From Flavobacteriales bacterium (GTDB lineage: Bacteria > Bacteroidota > Bacteroidia > Flavobacteriales_F > PHOS-HE28): 64,000 nt of DNA. The stretch is taken from NCBI GenBank assembly GCA_026129465.1, contig JAHCIA010000001.1, positions 1,683,964 through 1,747,963 of the forward strand, read 5' to 3'. The notes below the pieces were generated by a model. That model made no database searches and was not told the origin of the DNA. It saw only the letters and a list, made by a program, of their open reading frames with translations. Shown piece after piece: positions 41,575 through 49,877 of this stretch (the stretch's first letter is position 1; each line of letters starts with the position of its first letter). The position numbers and the translations under genes are program-made.

Positions 41575-43850
41575 CAGCGCAGGATGAGCAATCGTGCCTG
41601 GCCCAGTGGCAGTCCCGCATGGTCCAGCACGCGCACCAGATGCAGGCCGTTGGCCATGGCGTCCGTGGACACCGGCTGTCCGGGGCTCCACGCCTGCTCC
41701 AGCACCAGCCGCCCCGTGGCGTCCAGGCATTGCACACGCTCGCCGCCATGCGTTTCGGGCAGGCTCAATTGGAAGCTCTCCGTGGCGGGATTCGGGTATA
41801 CGAGGAGCTCATCCCCCATCACCACCGGCTCCTCCACACCAAGGAAGGGATCCACCGCGGAGACGAACACGGGCCGCATCATCAATGATCCTTCGTGGAC
41901 GGTGATCTGCCAGTTGAGCCCGGTGCGGAAGAAGATCTTGTTGTTGTTGTTGCGGTTCTTGTCGAAGCCCAGGTTCATCTTCACGTTGTTCGTCTGCGTC
42001 CAGCCTATGTAGAACGTACCGTCCACCCAGATGGTGGAATCCAGCGGATACTCCACGAACTTGTCGTGGCCGTGGTCACGGTACTCCGGCGATGAGAAGG
42101 AGAAGTTCTGGTGGATGATCACCGGTTCCGGCGTCAACTGCTTCCACACGGTGATGAGGAAGGAGCCCTGCGTGGGCTGCTGGTCCGGCGGTGGGTTGGC
42201 CATGGGCAGGAAGTACATGCGGATGGCGCGCAGCGAATCGCCGCCCACGATGTCGAATCGGTGGGCGAGTTGCGCACCGGCGATGTTCAGACTGTAGCCC
42301 GCCTCGGCGCTGCCATCATCATAGCTGTAGTAGTTGCTCAGTTCCTGCACGAAGGTGATCGTGTCGTTGTAGCGGTTCACATCGGGCGTGGTGTTGGTGA
42401 TGAACCGCACACGCCAGAACGCGGCGTCCTCACTGAGCGAGGTGTCGTAGGTGAAGTTGTTCGGTGCGCTGTTGATCGGGTGAACGCTGGGGAAGATGGT
42501 GTATGCGTTGTTGCTGGTGTTGTTCCCGTAGCTCGGCGGATCGAAAAGCACCGGGCCTTCGTCCAGCCCGGCCTGCATGCGCCAGGTGACGAAGCGGTCG
42601 TCATCGTCCAGGTTGCGCTGGAGGGTCGTCACCGATTGCGCCATGTACGAGCCCGGCGACTGGCTGAACTTGTTGAAGGGCACCGAGGTGTATGTCTCCA
42701 GCAGTGTGGAAGCGGGCACCATCCACGCCACGTCGGTGAGCGTGGTGTCGCTTTGGGTGCGGTTGGCGGCCAGGCGCACATAATCCAGGTGCCAGTGGTC
42801 GAATGCGCCGCTCAGGGTCGCGTAGTTCTTGAAGCGCATGCGGAAGCCGTTCTGCAGGTAACGGAACTCCTTGATCGGGATCATCACCTGCTGGAAGGGG
42901 ATGAGGATGCTGTGCGGGCGGCTCCACACCTTGTACCAGAGGTTCTCCTGCGGGGCGAAGAATTCCAGCACCAGGCTGTCCTGCGGTTGGGATTGATTGT
43001 CGCCGCTGAGGCCCTGCGGTTGCACGAAGAAGCTCAGGTAGATGGAATCGCTCGCCGGGTGGAACATGTCGATGGGCACTGAGGTGAGCTTGTCGGCCAC
43101 GCCATAGGCCAGGTAATTGCCGGCTTCGTAGGGCAGCCCATTGCGCGCGAGGCCGTCGAAGGTGGCCACACCCACGGTGGGCGGGTTCACGGGATAGTTG
43201 CCATTCACGAAGACATCATCGTCCTCCCACAGGATCAAGGGGCCGATGTTGCCGCCCGTGTTGTAGGTGTCGGGCACCGGAGGCACGAGGTACACCAGAA
43301 GGGAATCCTGCGTCCACGGCGGGGAAATGATCCAGAGCGTGTCGGCCGGGGGCACCTGGAGCGAATCGATGATGTTGTAGGGCGGCCAGGCGGTGACGAT
43401 GTTCTCCGTGGGGGGATAGACCGACAGGTTCCGCACGGTGAGCTGCACGGAAGGCAATGCCTCGCTGGAGAAGATGATGGTGTCGGGATCCGACTGGTCC
43501 ACGATGAAGCGGAAGGTGGTGTCGTTGGCGAAGGCCATGTCAGGCGTGGAAACGCCATCCACGGCCAGCCGGTAGATGGTCTCCTGCAGGGTGACGCCCG
43601 GGTCGTCCGGCTTCGCCCAGCGCTTGCGGGTGCGGTCCACGGAGAAGTCGTCCACGATGGGCAGCGTCTGTGGCAGGTTCTGGTAGATGAAGTATTCCTT
43701 GCCGCCGGACTTCCGGAGTGCTTCCAGTGCTTCGGGCACCGGCCGCATGGTGAGCGGCATGAGCACTTCGCCCCCTTGCTGGGCGAACACGCCGGCCTGG
43801 GCACAGAAGAATCCGAAGGCCGTGAGGGTGTTACTGGTTCTCTTCATCAT
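41574..43850 (-). CDS. Large T9SS type A sorting domain-containing protein
   Basis: 758 residues with a signal peptide (MMKRTSNTLTAFGFFCAQAGVFAQ). The passenger contains MAM/lectin-like beta regions: DSLVLEFFAPQENLWYKVWSRP, FRMRFKNYATLSGAFDHWHLDYVRL, and later EAGYSLNIAGAQLAHRFDIVGGDSLRAIRMYFL. These resemble jelly-roll domains common in secreted Bacteroidota proteins. The C-terminal ~80 residues are a type A sorting domain (LLVYPNPATESFQLSLPE, RVQCLDATGRLVLEQ, MANGLHLVRVLD, ending ARLLILR). Its start lies inside the 3' end of the PASTA gene (20-nt overlap) and its stop overlaps the rluD start. Function of the passenger unknown; secretion route well supported. Confidence 0.88.
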   Translation of the reverse strand: MMKRTSNTLTAFGFFCAQAGVFAQQGGEVLMPLTMRPVPEALEALRKSGGKEYFIYQNLPQTLPIVDDFSVDRTRKRWAKPDDPGVTLQETIYRLAVDGVSTPDMAFANDTTFRFIVDQSDPDTIIFSSEALPSVQLTVRNLSVYPPTENIVTAWPPYNIIDSLQVPPADTLWIISPPWTQDSLLVYLVPPVPDTYNTGGNIGPLILWEDDDVFVNGNYPVNPPTVGVATFDGLARNGLPYEAGNYLAYGVADKLTSVPIDMFHPASDSIYLSFFVQPQGLSGDNQSQPQDSLVLEFFAPQENLWYKVWSRPHSILIPFQQVMIPIKEFRYLQNGFRMRFKNYATLSGAFDHWHLDYVRLAANRTQSDTTLTDVAWMVPASTLLETYTSVPFNKFSQSPGSYMAQSVTTLQRNLDDDDRFVTWRMQAGLDEGPVLFDPPSYGNNTSNNAYTIFPSVHPINSAPNNFTYDTSLSEDAAFWRVRFITNTTPDVNRYNDTITFVQELSNYYSYDDGSAEAGYSLNIAGAQLAHRFDIVGGDSLRAIRMYFLPMANPPPDQQPTQGSFLITVWKQLTPEPVIIHQNFSFSSPEYRDHGHDKFVEYPLDSTIWVDGTFYIGWTQTNNVKMNLGFDKNRNNNNKIFFRTGLNWQITVHEGSLMMRPVFVSAVDPFLGVEEPVVMGDELLVYPNPATESFQLSLPETHGGERVQCLDATGRLVLEQAWSPGQPVSTDAMANGLHLVRVLDHAGLPLGQARLLILR

Positions 43851-44667
43851 CTTCCTCTTCCTCTGTTTCGCGGTAGCGATCGGGGTCGTCCCAGCCCGGT
43901 GTGGGCCGCAGCCCGGTGGTGTCGGCCGTGAGCCAGATGTCGATCATGCTGCCATAGGCGATCCGGTTGCTGGCATCGGCCACCGGTGATTGGCGGCGCA
44001 CCCTCGCCAACGCGGAATCGCCGGGGGTATTGCAGCCCTCGCAGTCCACCACCACACCCAGGTTCAGGGAGGCCATGTTCAGCACCATGCCCACCTCGGC
44101 GTGCGTAAGGCCGCGCAGGTCGGGTACGGGGACCCGGCCGCCCTTTTCGCCACTGCCCAGCACCAGCGTGATGGATTCACCCTTGCGGATGCGCGTGTCC
44201 GGCTCGATCGGTTCGCCTTTGTAGAGTTGGGCGATGACACAATCCGTGCAGGGATCCGGCTTGTACTGGAGTTCCTTCACCTTCAGGCCCAGGATGTCCA
44301 GGATCGAAAGTGCCTGCCGCTTGGATAGGTCCACCAGCCGGGGCATGTCGATCATCTTCGGCTGGTTGGCGTTCATCACCACGTACACCTTGCGGCCGGG
44401 TTTCACATCGCGTCCCGCAGCGGGGTCCTGGTCCACCACGCTGCCCTTGGGCCGGTCGTCGGTGTGCACCGAATCGATGACCATCAATTGCAGGTCGCGC
44501 CGCGCCAGGATATCCGTGGCCTCCTCCAAGGACAACGCTCTAAGGTCGGGAACACGCACGCTGACCTCATGCCGCGTGTAGGAGCGCAGCCACATCCAAC
44601 CGGCACCCAGCAGCAGGACCAGCAGGACCAGGGGCAGCGCCAGGCGGAGGAGACGTTTGCCGGACAT
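43831..44667 (-). CDS. PASTA domain-containing membrane-anchored protein
   Basis: 278 residues. Start at 44667 gives MSGKRLLRLALPLVLLVLLLGAGWMWL, an uncleaved N-terminal transmembrane anchor. Three PASTA units follow in the periplasm: about residues 33-105 (VSVRVPDLRALSLEEATDIL ... GSVVDQDPAAGRDVKPGRKVYVVM), 108-180 (MPRLVDLSKRQALSILDILGL ... GEPIEPDTRIRKGESITLVLG) and 183-260 (VPVPDLRGLTHAEVGMVLNMASL ... SMIDIWLTA). PASTA domains bind peptidoglycan or its precursors. There is no kinase or penicillin-binding domain, so it is a stand-alone PASTA protein. It diverges from the D-Ala-D-Ala ligase gene, a fitting cell-wall neighbour. The tail is very acidic (ETEEEEDDEENQ). Confidence 0.88.
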   Translation of the reverse strand: MSGKRLLRLALPLVLLVLLLGAGWMWLRSYTRHEVSVRVPDLRALSLEEATDILARRDLQLMVIDSVHTDDRPKGSVVDQDPAAGRDVKPGRKVYVVMNANQPKMIDMPRLVDLSKRQALSILDILGLKVKELQYKPDPCTDCVIAQLYKGEPIEPDTRIRKGESITLVLGSGEKGGRVPVPDLRGLTHAEVGMVLNMASLNLGVVVDCEGCNTPGDSALARVRRQSPVADASNRIAYGSMIDIWLTADTTGLRPTPGWDDPDRYRETEEEEDDEENQ

Positions 44668-44708
44668 GGTGGGTGCCTTGGGCCTGATGGGCCTTGGGCG
44701 GGGCGCGG

Positions 44709-44716
44709 CGAAGATA
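44709..44716 (-). promoter_or_regulatory. Putative -7 box of the PASTA-T9SS-rluD operon
   Basis: TATCTTCG on the minus strand, 41 nt upstream of the PASTA start at 44667. Confidence 0.45.
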
Positions 44717-44766
44717 GGCGGCATGCCCACCGCGCGGCGAGGTTTGCGGAGCGCCGGGCCCGCCCG

Positions 44767-44774
44767 CATCTTTG
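44767..44774 (+). promoter_or_regulatory. Putative -7 box of the D-Ala-D-Ala ligase gene
   Basis: CATCTTTG, one mismatch from TAnnTTTG, 15 nt upstream of the ATG at 44790. An in-frame TTG that overlaps the box end (44772) is therefore unlikely to be the start. Confidence 0.45.
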
Positions 44775-44789
44775 CCCGCCAACACCACC

Positions 44790-45785
44790 ATGTCACGCCC
44801 CCTTGTCGCCGTCGTCCGTGGCGGGTATTCCGGCGAATCGGTCATCAGCCACCAGAGCGCCGTGAACATGGCGCAGGCCATCGACCGCACACGCTTCGAG
44901 CCTCTCTTCGTCACCATCACCCAAGGGGCATGGGCCTGCGCCGACCTGGAAGAAAGCCCCCTGCCGTTCGACCGTGGAGCCTTCGCCGTGGACCGCGGCC
45001 AGGGACCCGAACGCTTCGTCGCAGCGCTGATCGCCATCCACGGCACACCGGGCGAGGACGGCAAATTGCAGGGCTATCTGGACATGCTGGGCGTGCCCTA
45101 CCAGACCGGTGGCGTGCTGAACATGGCGCTCACCTTCAGCAAGTCGGCCACCACCGGTCTGCTCGGCCAGCGTGGATTCCCGGTGGCGCCTTCGGTGCTC
45201 CTGATGAACGGCGATGCCGGCCATGCGGAACGTGTGGCCACGCTGGGTTATCCCTGTTTCGTGAAGCCCGACCAGAGCGGCAGCAGTCTGGGCGTGTCCA
45301 AGGTGAAGGCGCCCGGCGAGTTGCGGGCGGCTTTGGACAAGGCCTTCTCCGAATGCGCCACAGTGCTGGTGGAAGCCGCCGTGCATGGGCGCGAACTCAC
45401 CTGTGGCGTGATGGAGGGACCCGATGGACCCATGGCCCTGCCCATCTGCGAGGTGCGCACCACACGCGAGTTCTTCGATTATGAAGCGAAGTACCATGCG
45501 GCCGATACCGAAGAACTCGTGCCGGCACCGATCCCGGATGATGTGGCGGACCTGGTGCAGCGACGCTCCGCAGCCATCTACCGCGCATTGGATTGCCGCG
45601 GTCTGGTCCGCGTGGACCACTTCTGGGATCCTGCCGCCAGCGGCGATGCCGCCTTGGTGACCATCGAACTCAATACGGTGCCGGGCTTCAGCGAGGCGAG
45701 CATCTTCCCCAAGATGCTGCGTGCGGCGGACATCGGTGTGGAGCAGGCGATCAATGGGCTGGTGCACCGGATGCTGACGCGCTGA
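44790..45785 (+). CDS. ddl: D-alanine-D-alanine ligase
   Basis: 331 residues, ATP-grasp fold. Joins two D-Ala for peptidoglycan precursors in the cytoplasm. Recognisable elements: N-terminal VAVVRGGYSGESVISHQSA (D-Ala site), IHGTPGEDGKLQGYLDMLGVPYQTGG (the typical HG-x-x-GEDG-x-x-QG loop), CFVKPDQSGSSLGVSKV (ATP-grasp Lys and glycine loop), EAAVHGRELTCGVME, LDCRGLVRVDHF and the magnesium/substrate motif IELNTVPGFSEASIFPKM. The usual NT-x-PG-x-T reads NTVPGFSE here, a mild deviation. The ATG at 44790 begins the conserved MSRPLVAVVRGG. Divergent from the PASTA gene. Confidence 0.93.
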   Translation: MSRPLVAVVRGGYSGESVISHQSAVNMAQAIDRTRFEPLFVTITQGAWACADLEESPLPFDRGAFAVDRGQGPERFVAALIAIHGTPGEDGKLQGYLDMLGVPYQTGGVLNMALTFSKSATTGLLGQRGFPVAPSVLLMNGDAGHAERVATLGYPCFVKPDQSGSSLGVSKVKAPGELRAALDKAFSECATVLVEAAVHGRELTCGVMEGPDGPMALPICEVRTTREFFDYEAKYHAADTEELVPAPIPDDVADLVQRRSAAIYRALDCRGLVRVDHFWDPAASGDAALVTIELNTVPGFSEASIFPKMLRAADIGVEQAINGLVHRMLTR

Positions 45786-45804
45786 ACCGCCCTTCTTCGC
45801 CGAA

Positions 45805-45823
45805 GATCCTTGACGCCAGGATC
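45805..45823. terminator. Weak hairpin between convergent ddl and rdgB
   Basis: GATCCT / AGGATC, 6-bp stem with a 7-nt loop, in the 82-bp gap between two convergent stops. No T-run; low confidence. Confidence 0.3.
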
Positions 45824-45867
45824 ATCGGCGGGATCCACGCATGCGACAGCACTGGCGACGCGGCCCT

Positions 45868-46449
45868 TCAGCCATGCTTCGACAAGCGCTCCACCAGACC
45901 GGCCATCGCCCTTGCCCGGTGACTTGTTCTGTTCTTCTGGTCGGTGCTCATCTCGGCGAAGGTGCTGTCCAAGCCTTCCGGCACAAAGACAGGATCGTAG
46001 CCGAATCCTCCCCGGCCGCGTGGCGCCATGGTGATGCTTCCCTCCACCACACCGTGGAACAACTCCTCGCCATGCCGGTGCACGAAGGCGATCGCCGTGC
46101 GGAAGCGTGCCCTGCGATCCGTCACACCCTCCATTTCCCGCAGCAGGCGCGCCACGTTGCGGTCAGCATCCCGCTCCGGCCCCGCATATCGCGCGCTGTA
46201 CACCCCGGGCGCGCCGCCAAGGGCATCCACCTCGAGTCCGGTATCGTCGGCCACACAAGGCATGCCGGTGCGTTCGAAGGCGTAGCGCGCCTTTTCCAGC
46301 GCGTTGGCTTCGAGCGTGTCGCCCGTTTCAGGCAATTCCACATGCAGGCCCGCATCGGCAAGCGCGAGCACCGTGGTGCCCGAAGGCAACAGGGCCATCA
46401 GTTCATCGCGTTTGCCGGCGTTGCCGGTGCAGAGCAGCAGTGGTTCCAT
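45868..46449 (-). CDS. rdgB: RdgB/HAM1 non-canonical purine NTP pyrophosphatase
   Basis: 193 residues. Hydrolyses dITP, XTP and similar aberrant purine nucleotides to monophosphates, keeping them out of DNA. Family motifs: LLCTGNAGKRDEL at the N-terminus (substrate loop, usually T/S-x-N-x-GK), ETGDTLEANALEKARYA, CVADDTGLEVDALGGAPGVYSARYAG (metal site), GRGGFGYDPVFVPEG and TFAEMSTDQKNRTSHRARA. Length is normal. The start at 46449 lies 7 nt after a minus-strand -7-like box that is back to back with the promoter box of the ABC exporter. Confidence 0.94.
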   Translation of the reverse strand: MEPLLLCTGNAGKRDELMALLPSGTTVLALADAGLHVELPETGDTLEANALEKARYAFERTGMPCVADDTGLEVDALGGAPGVYSARYAGPERDADRNVARLLREMEGVTDRRARFRTAIAFVHRHGEELFHGVVEGSITMAPRGRGGFGYDPVFVPEGLDSTFAEMSTDQKNRTSHRARAMAGLVERLSKHG

Positions 46450-46456
46450 GGGCGGC

Positions 46457-46464
46457 GAAAGATC
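46457..46464 (-). promoter_or_regulatory. Putative -7 box of rdgB
   Basis: GATCTTTC on the minus strand ends 7 nt upstream of the rdgB start. Confidence 0.35.
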
Positions 46465-46465
46465 G

Positions 46466-46473
46466 TACTTTCG
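46466..46473 (+). promoter_or_regulatory. Putative -7 box of the ABC exporter genes
   Basis: TACTTTCG, 47 nt upstream of the permease ATG at 46521. One base separates it from the rdgB box on the other strand; together they form an imperfect palindrome with GAAAG and CTTTC arms. Confidence 0.4.
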
Positions 46474-46520
46474 CCCACCCCGGAGCGATCGGCGACCCGC
46501 GCCACACCGGAGTTTCAGCG

Positions 46521-47354
46521 ATGACGCGCATGCGGATCGAAGTGGACGCCAAGGCCTGGCGATGGATACCCGACCTGCGGGAACTCGTCCACCACCGCGA
46601 CCTCTTCCTCACCCTCTCCTACCGCGACCTGCGTGTGCGCTACGCCCAGACGGCACTGGGCCTGCTGTGGGCTTTCTTCCAGCCGCTGGCCACGCTGCTC
46701 ATCCTCACCCTCATCTTCGGCCGTGCGGTGCAGGTGGACACCGGGGGCCTGCCTTATCCGCTCTTCGCCATCACCGGTGTTTCGGCATGGACCTATTTCG
46801 CCTTCGTCCTGAAGGAATCCGGCGGCTCGATCATCGGTGCGCAGGAGATCGTGCGCAAGATCTGGTTCCCCCGCCTCATCATTCCGCTCAGCAAGGCCAC
46901 CGTGGGCCTGGTGGACCTGGCCGTGGCGCTGCTGGTGATGGTGGTGCTCTTCATCCACCACGGCATCGCACCGCATTGGGGGCTGGCACTGGCCTTCCTG
47001 TATCTGCTGGGCATCATGGCCTCGGCGGTGGGCGTGGGCATCTGGGTCAGCGCCCTCAGCATCCGCTTCCGCGACCTGCAGCATGTGGTGCCCTTCATGA
47101 TCCAGTTCGGACTCTTCGTTACACCGGTGGCCTATCCCGCCGAGGCCATCATGGGGTCCATCCCGAAATGGGCCCAGGTGCTCTATTTCCTCAACCCCAT
47201 GGCGGGCATGATCGAAGGTTACCGCTGGGCACTGCTGGGCGTGGGCGATCCCGGCGGCATGTGCCTGTTGAGCATCGCCTCGGCCGTCGTGCTTTTCGTC
47301 ACGGGTCTCGTCTATTTCCGTGTGATGGAACGGCAGGTCGCCGATCTGGTCTGA
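46521..47354 (+). CDS. ABC-2 type polysaccharide exporter permease (Wzm-like)
   Basis: 277 residues with about six transmembrane segments. The start at 46521 precedes a soluble N-terminal stretch and the Wzm-type sequence LRELVHHRDLFLTLSYRDLRVRYAQTALGLLWAFFQPLATLLILTLIFG, the classic entrance of O-antigen and teichoic-acid permeases. Later, VSALSIRFRDLQHVVPFMIQFGLFVTPVAYP and a Pro-rich YFLNPMAGMIEGYRW loop are also typical. It pairs with the ATPase that begins 9 nt after its stop. The cargo is expected to be an undecaprenyl-linked glycan; the following glycosyltransferase genes fit that. Polymer identity unknown. Confidence 0.9.
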   Translation: MTRMRIEVDAKAWRWIPDLRELVHHRDLFLTLSYRDLRVRYAQTALGLLWAFFQPLATLLILTLIFGRAVQVDTGGLPYPLFAITGVSAWTYFAFVLKESGGSIIGAQEIVRKIWFPRLIIPLSKATVGLVDLAVALLVMVVLFIHHGIAPHWGLALAFLYLLGIMASAVGVGIWVSALSIRFRDLQHVVPFMIQFGLFVTPVAYPAEAIMGSIPKWAQVLYFLNPMAGMIEGYRWALLGVGDPGGMCLLSIASAVVLFVTGLVYFRVMERQVADLV

Positions 47355-47363
47355 GGCTGAGCC

Positions 47364-48593
47364 ATGAGTCGGATGATCACCGTGGAAGGCCTGGGCAAGC
47401 GCTATCGCCTGCAAGGGGACGGCACCCTGGACCTGCGTGCGGGCGTGCTCGCCAATATCCGGCGCATGCTGGCCCGGCCCAGTGAGCCTTTCTGGGCACT
47501 TCGCGACATCTCCTTCAGCGTGGACGAAGGACAGAGCCTCGGCATCATCGGCCGCAACGGCGCGGGGAAGAGCACCTTGCTGAAGATCCTCTCGCGCATC
47601 ACCTTCCCCTCCGAGGGCCGCTTCACCGTGGAAGGCCGCATGAGTTCCTTGCTGGAGGTGGGCACCGGTTTCCATGGTGAACTGAGCGGGCGGGAGAACA
47701 TCTATCTCAACGGCACCATCCTGGGCATGCGCCGCGCGGAGGTGAAGCGCAAATTCGATGAGATCGTCGCCTTCTCCGGCGTGGAGCAATTCATCGACAC
47801 GCCCGTGAAGCACTACAGCAGCGGGCAGACCGTTCGGCTCGCATTCGCCGTGGCGGCGCACCTGGAACCCGAGGTGCTCATCATCGACGAGGTGCTCGCC
47901 GTGGGCGACGTGGAATTCCAGCGCAAGTGCCTGGGCAAGATGAAGGACGTGGCCACCAGTGGCCGCACCGTGCTCTTCGTGAGCCACAACATGGCCGCGG
48001 TGAACAGCCTCTGCGACAAATGCATCCTGCTGGACCATGGCCGCGTGGACCACATCGGAGATACCGCCGAAGTGACCCGACGATACCTGAGCCGCAACGA
48101 CGAGGCCGCGCACGGGGAGATGGACCTGGGCCAGCTGCCGATGAACATCGGCCACGAGGCCCGCTTCCGCCATGCACGCTGGGTGGACCGGGAGGGACGC
48201 ACCATCCAGCATGCCAAGGTCACCATGCCCTTCGGCCTGGAGATCGAACACGAGGTGCTGCGTGACGGCTTCAAGCCACAACCCGTGGTGCTCCTATTCA
48301 ACTCGCAGGGCGAACAGGTACTCACCTCCTACCCCGGCATCACCACGCCGCTGGGCAACGCGCCGGGCCGCTACCGCACCAGCGTTTGGCTGCCCGCCGA
48401 CCTGCTGAACGCCGACACCTACTACCTCACCCTGTGGCTGGTGACCTGGCTGCCCTACAAGGCGCACCAGCTGGCGGAGAACATCATGAGCCTGGAGGTG
48501 CTGGACGACATGGCCTCATCCACACACCCGCCTTCGGACCGCAAGCTGGGCGGGGTGATCAGACCGAAGCTGGAATGGCGCATCGGGGCATGA
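47364..48593 (+). CDS. ABC exporter ATPase with C-terminal glycan-recognition domain (Wzt-like)
   Basis: 409 residues. ATPase domain at about 4-250: Walker A GRNGAGKST at 63-71, the polysaccharide-exporter signature FHGELSGRENIYLNG, signature HYSSGQTVRLAFAVAAH, Walker B VLIIDEVLAVGD and switch His in FVSHNM. The C-terminal ~150 residues (from about 255) form a beta-rich domain (ARFRHARWVDREGRTIQ, MPFGLEIEHEVLRDG, FGS-free core, YRTSVWLPADLLNADTYYLTLWL) like the Wzt carbohydrate-binding module that in some systems reads a methylated or phosphorylated glycan end. The stop overlaps the next glycosyltransferase gene by 4 nt if its ATG at 48590 is used. Confidence 0.92.
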   Translation: MSRMITVEGLGKRYRLQGDGTLDLRAGVLANIRRMLARPSEPFWALRDISFSVDEGQSLGIIGRNGAGKSTLLKILSRITFPSEGRFTVEGRMSSLLEVGTGFHGELSGRENIYLNGTILGMRRAEVKRKFDEIVAFSGVEQFIDTPVKHYSSGQTVRLAFAVAAHLEPEVLIIDEVLAVGDVEFQRKCLGKMKDVATSGRTVLFVSHNMAAVNSLCDKCILLDHGRVDHIGDTAEVTRRYLSRNDEAAHGEMDLGQLPMNIGHEARFRHARWVDREGRTIQHAKVTMPFGLEIEHEVLRDGFKPQPVVLLFNSQGEQVLTSYPGITTPLGNAPGRYRTSVWLPADLLNADTYYLTLWLVTWLPYKAHQLAENIMSLEVLDDMASSTHPPSDRKLGGVIRPKLEWRIGA

Positions 48594-49771
48594 TCCCGGC
48601 GATGGACATCCTGGTGATCAGCTTCTCGAACCTGGCCACCGATGCACGTGTGCGGCGCCAGATCGGTGCGCTGTGCGACAGGTACACGGTGGGGACCGCA
48701 GCGCTCGGCGCCGATGGCCGCGAAGGGAAGCTGCATTGGACATTGCCCTGGGAGGACCACCATCTGGGTCTTCCGCCCTTGCTGCGCAAAATGGTCTCCG
48801 CTGGCATGCACGCCAGGCGCTACATCACGCGCCATGTGCTGCGCGACCCCGAGGCCGCATATTGGGAGGGCCATCGCCGCGCCGCCTGGCGTATGATCCG
48901 TCATCTGCGGCCGGCTCTCATCATCGCCAATGATCTGGACGCCTTGCCCTTGGCCATACGCCTCGCTGATGGACGCGCCAAGGTGGTCTTCGATGCGCAC
49001 GAGTTCAGTCCGCGTCAGCACGAGAACGATCCGGAATGGATGCGGGAACACCAGCCCATATGGGAATACCTGTGCAAGCGATACATGCCGCTGGCCGACG
49101 CCTGCTTCACGGTGAGCGAGGGCATCGCGGAGGCCTACCTGGAACTCACGGGTATCCGGCCTGCGGTGCTCACCAATGCGGTGCCCTATGAAGAACTCTC
49201 ACCTGTGACCACCGATCCGCGCCGGATCAAGCTCGTCCACCACGGCATGGCCTCGCCCCAACGCCGCATCGCGGAACTGGTGGAAATGATGGATGCGCTG
49301 CGCGATACGCATGAGCTCCACCTCTTCCTGCGACCCGCGCGCAACGCGGCCTATGGCGAACGCATCGCCGCATTGTGCGCGACAAGGGACCATGTGCATC
49401 TGCATCCCAGCATCGCACCGGACGACATCGCGCGCGCCATCAACGCCTTCGACATCGGCGTGCACCACCTGCACGCGGACACCTTCAACCACCGGTACGC
49501 GCTGCCGAACAAGCTGTTCGAGTTCGTGCAGGCACGCCTCGCGGTGGTGGTGACACCGAATCCGGCCATGGCGGATCTCGTGCGGAAACACGATCTGGGA
49601 CCAGTGGCCAACGGGCATTCCATGGAAGCCGTGCTGGAAGCGATCCGCGCACTGGATGCAGGAAGGATCATGCGGCACAAGGCGGCGGCCAACGCCGCGG
49701 CGCGGGAGCTCTCCGCGGAACGTGGCGCGGACCTGCTGCGCGAGGTGGTGGCCCGCCTGCTGGGCCATTGA
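48590..49771 (+). CDS. Glycosyltransferase, GT4-like
   Basis: 393 residues from the ATG at 48590, which overlaps the Wzt stop; an ATG at 48602 (MDILVISFSNLATDARVRRQI) begins the recognisable domain and may be used instead. The two-domain GT-B architecture is suggested by an N-terminal donor-free half (FDAHEFSPRQHENDPEWM, CFTVSEGIAEAYLELTGIRPAVLTNAVPYEE) and a C-terminal half (KLVHHGMASPQRRIAELVEMMDAL, HVHLHPSIAPDDIARAINAFDIGVHHL, ALPNKLFEFVQARLAVVVTPNPAMADLV) with the E-F-x-x-A nucleotide-sugar-site pattern of GT4 enzymes. Sugar and linkage unknown. Part of the exporter-linked surface-glycan set. Confidence 0.87.
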   Translation: MIPAMDILVISFSNLATDARVRRQIGALCDRYTVGTAALGADGREGKLHWTLPWEDHHLGLPPLLRKMVSAGMHARRYITRHVLRDPEAAYWEGHRRAAWRMIRHLRPALIIANDLDALPLAIRLADGRAKVVFDAHEFSPRQHENDPEWMREHQPIWEYLCKRYMPLADACFTVSEGIAEAYLELTGIRPAVLTNAVPYEELSPVTTDPRRIKLVHHGMASPQRRIAELVEMMDALRDTHELHLFLRPARNAAYGERIAALCATRDHVHLHPSIAPDDIARAINAFDIGVHHLHADTFNHRYALPNKLFEFVQARLAVVVTPNPAMADLVRKHDLGPVANGHSMEAVLEAIRALDAGRIMRHKAAANAAARELSAERGADLLREVVARLLGH

Positions 49772-49805
49772 ACCACCGGGCCGGAGCCAGCTCAATACGC
49801 CCGGC

Positions 49806-49813
49806 TACATTTG
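49806..49813 (+). promoter_or_regulatory. -7 box upstream of the methyltransferase gene
   Basis: TACATTTG matches TAnnTTTG perfectly and lies 64 nt upstream of the ATG at 49878, in the only sizeable gap of the glycan cluster. Confidence 0.45.
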
Positions 49814-49877
49814 CGAGGCACCCCAAGCCTGCGTCCGGGGCCTGCCCACAGGGCCATGCGCCCATCTCTCATCGCCC

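Noticed and set aside
44772-44789. TTG start adding six residues to the D-Ala-D-Ala ligase
   Set aside because: It overlaps the promoter-like box at 44767-44774, and the conserved protein begins at the ATG at 44790.
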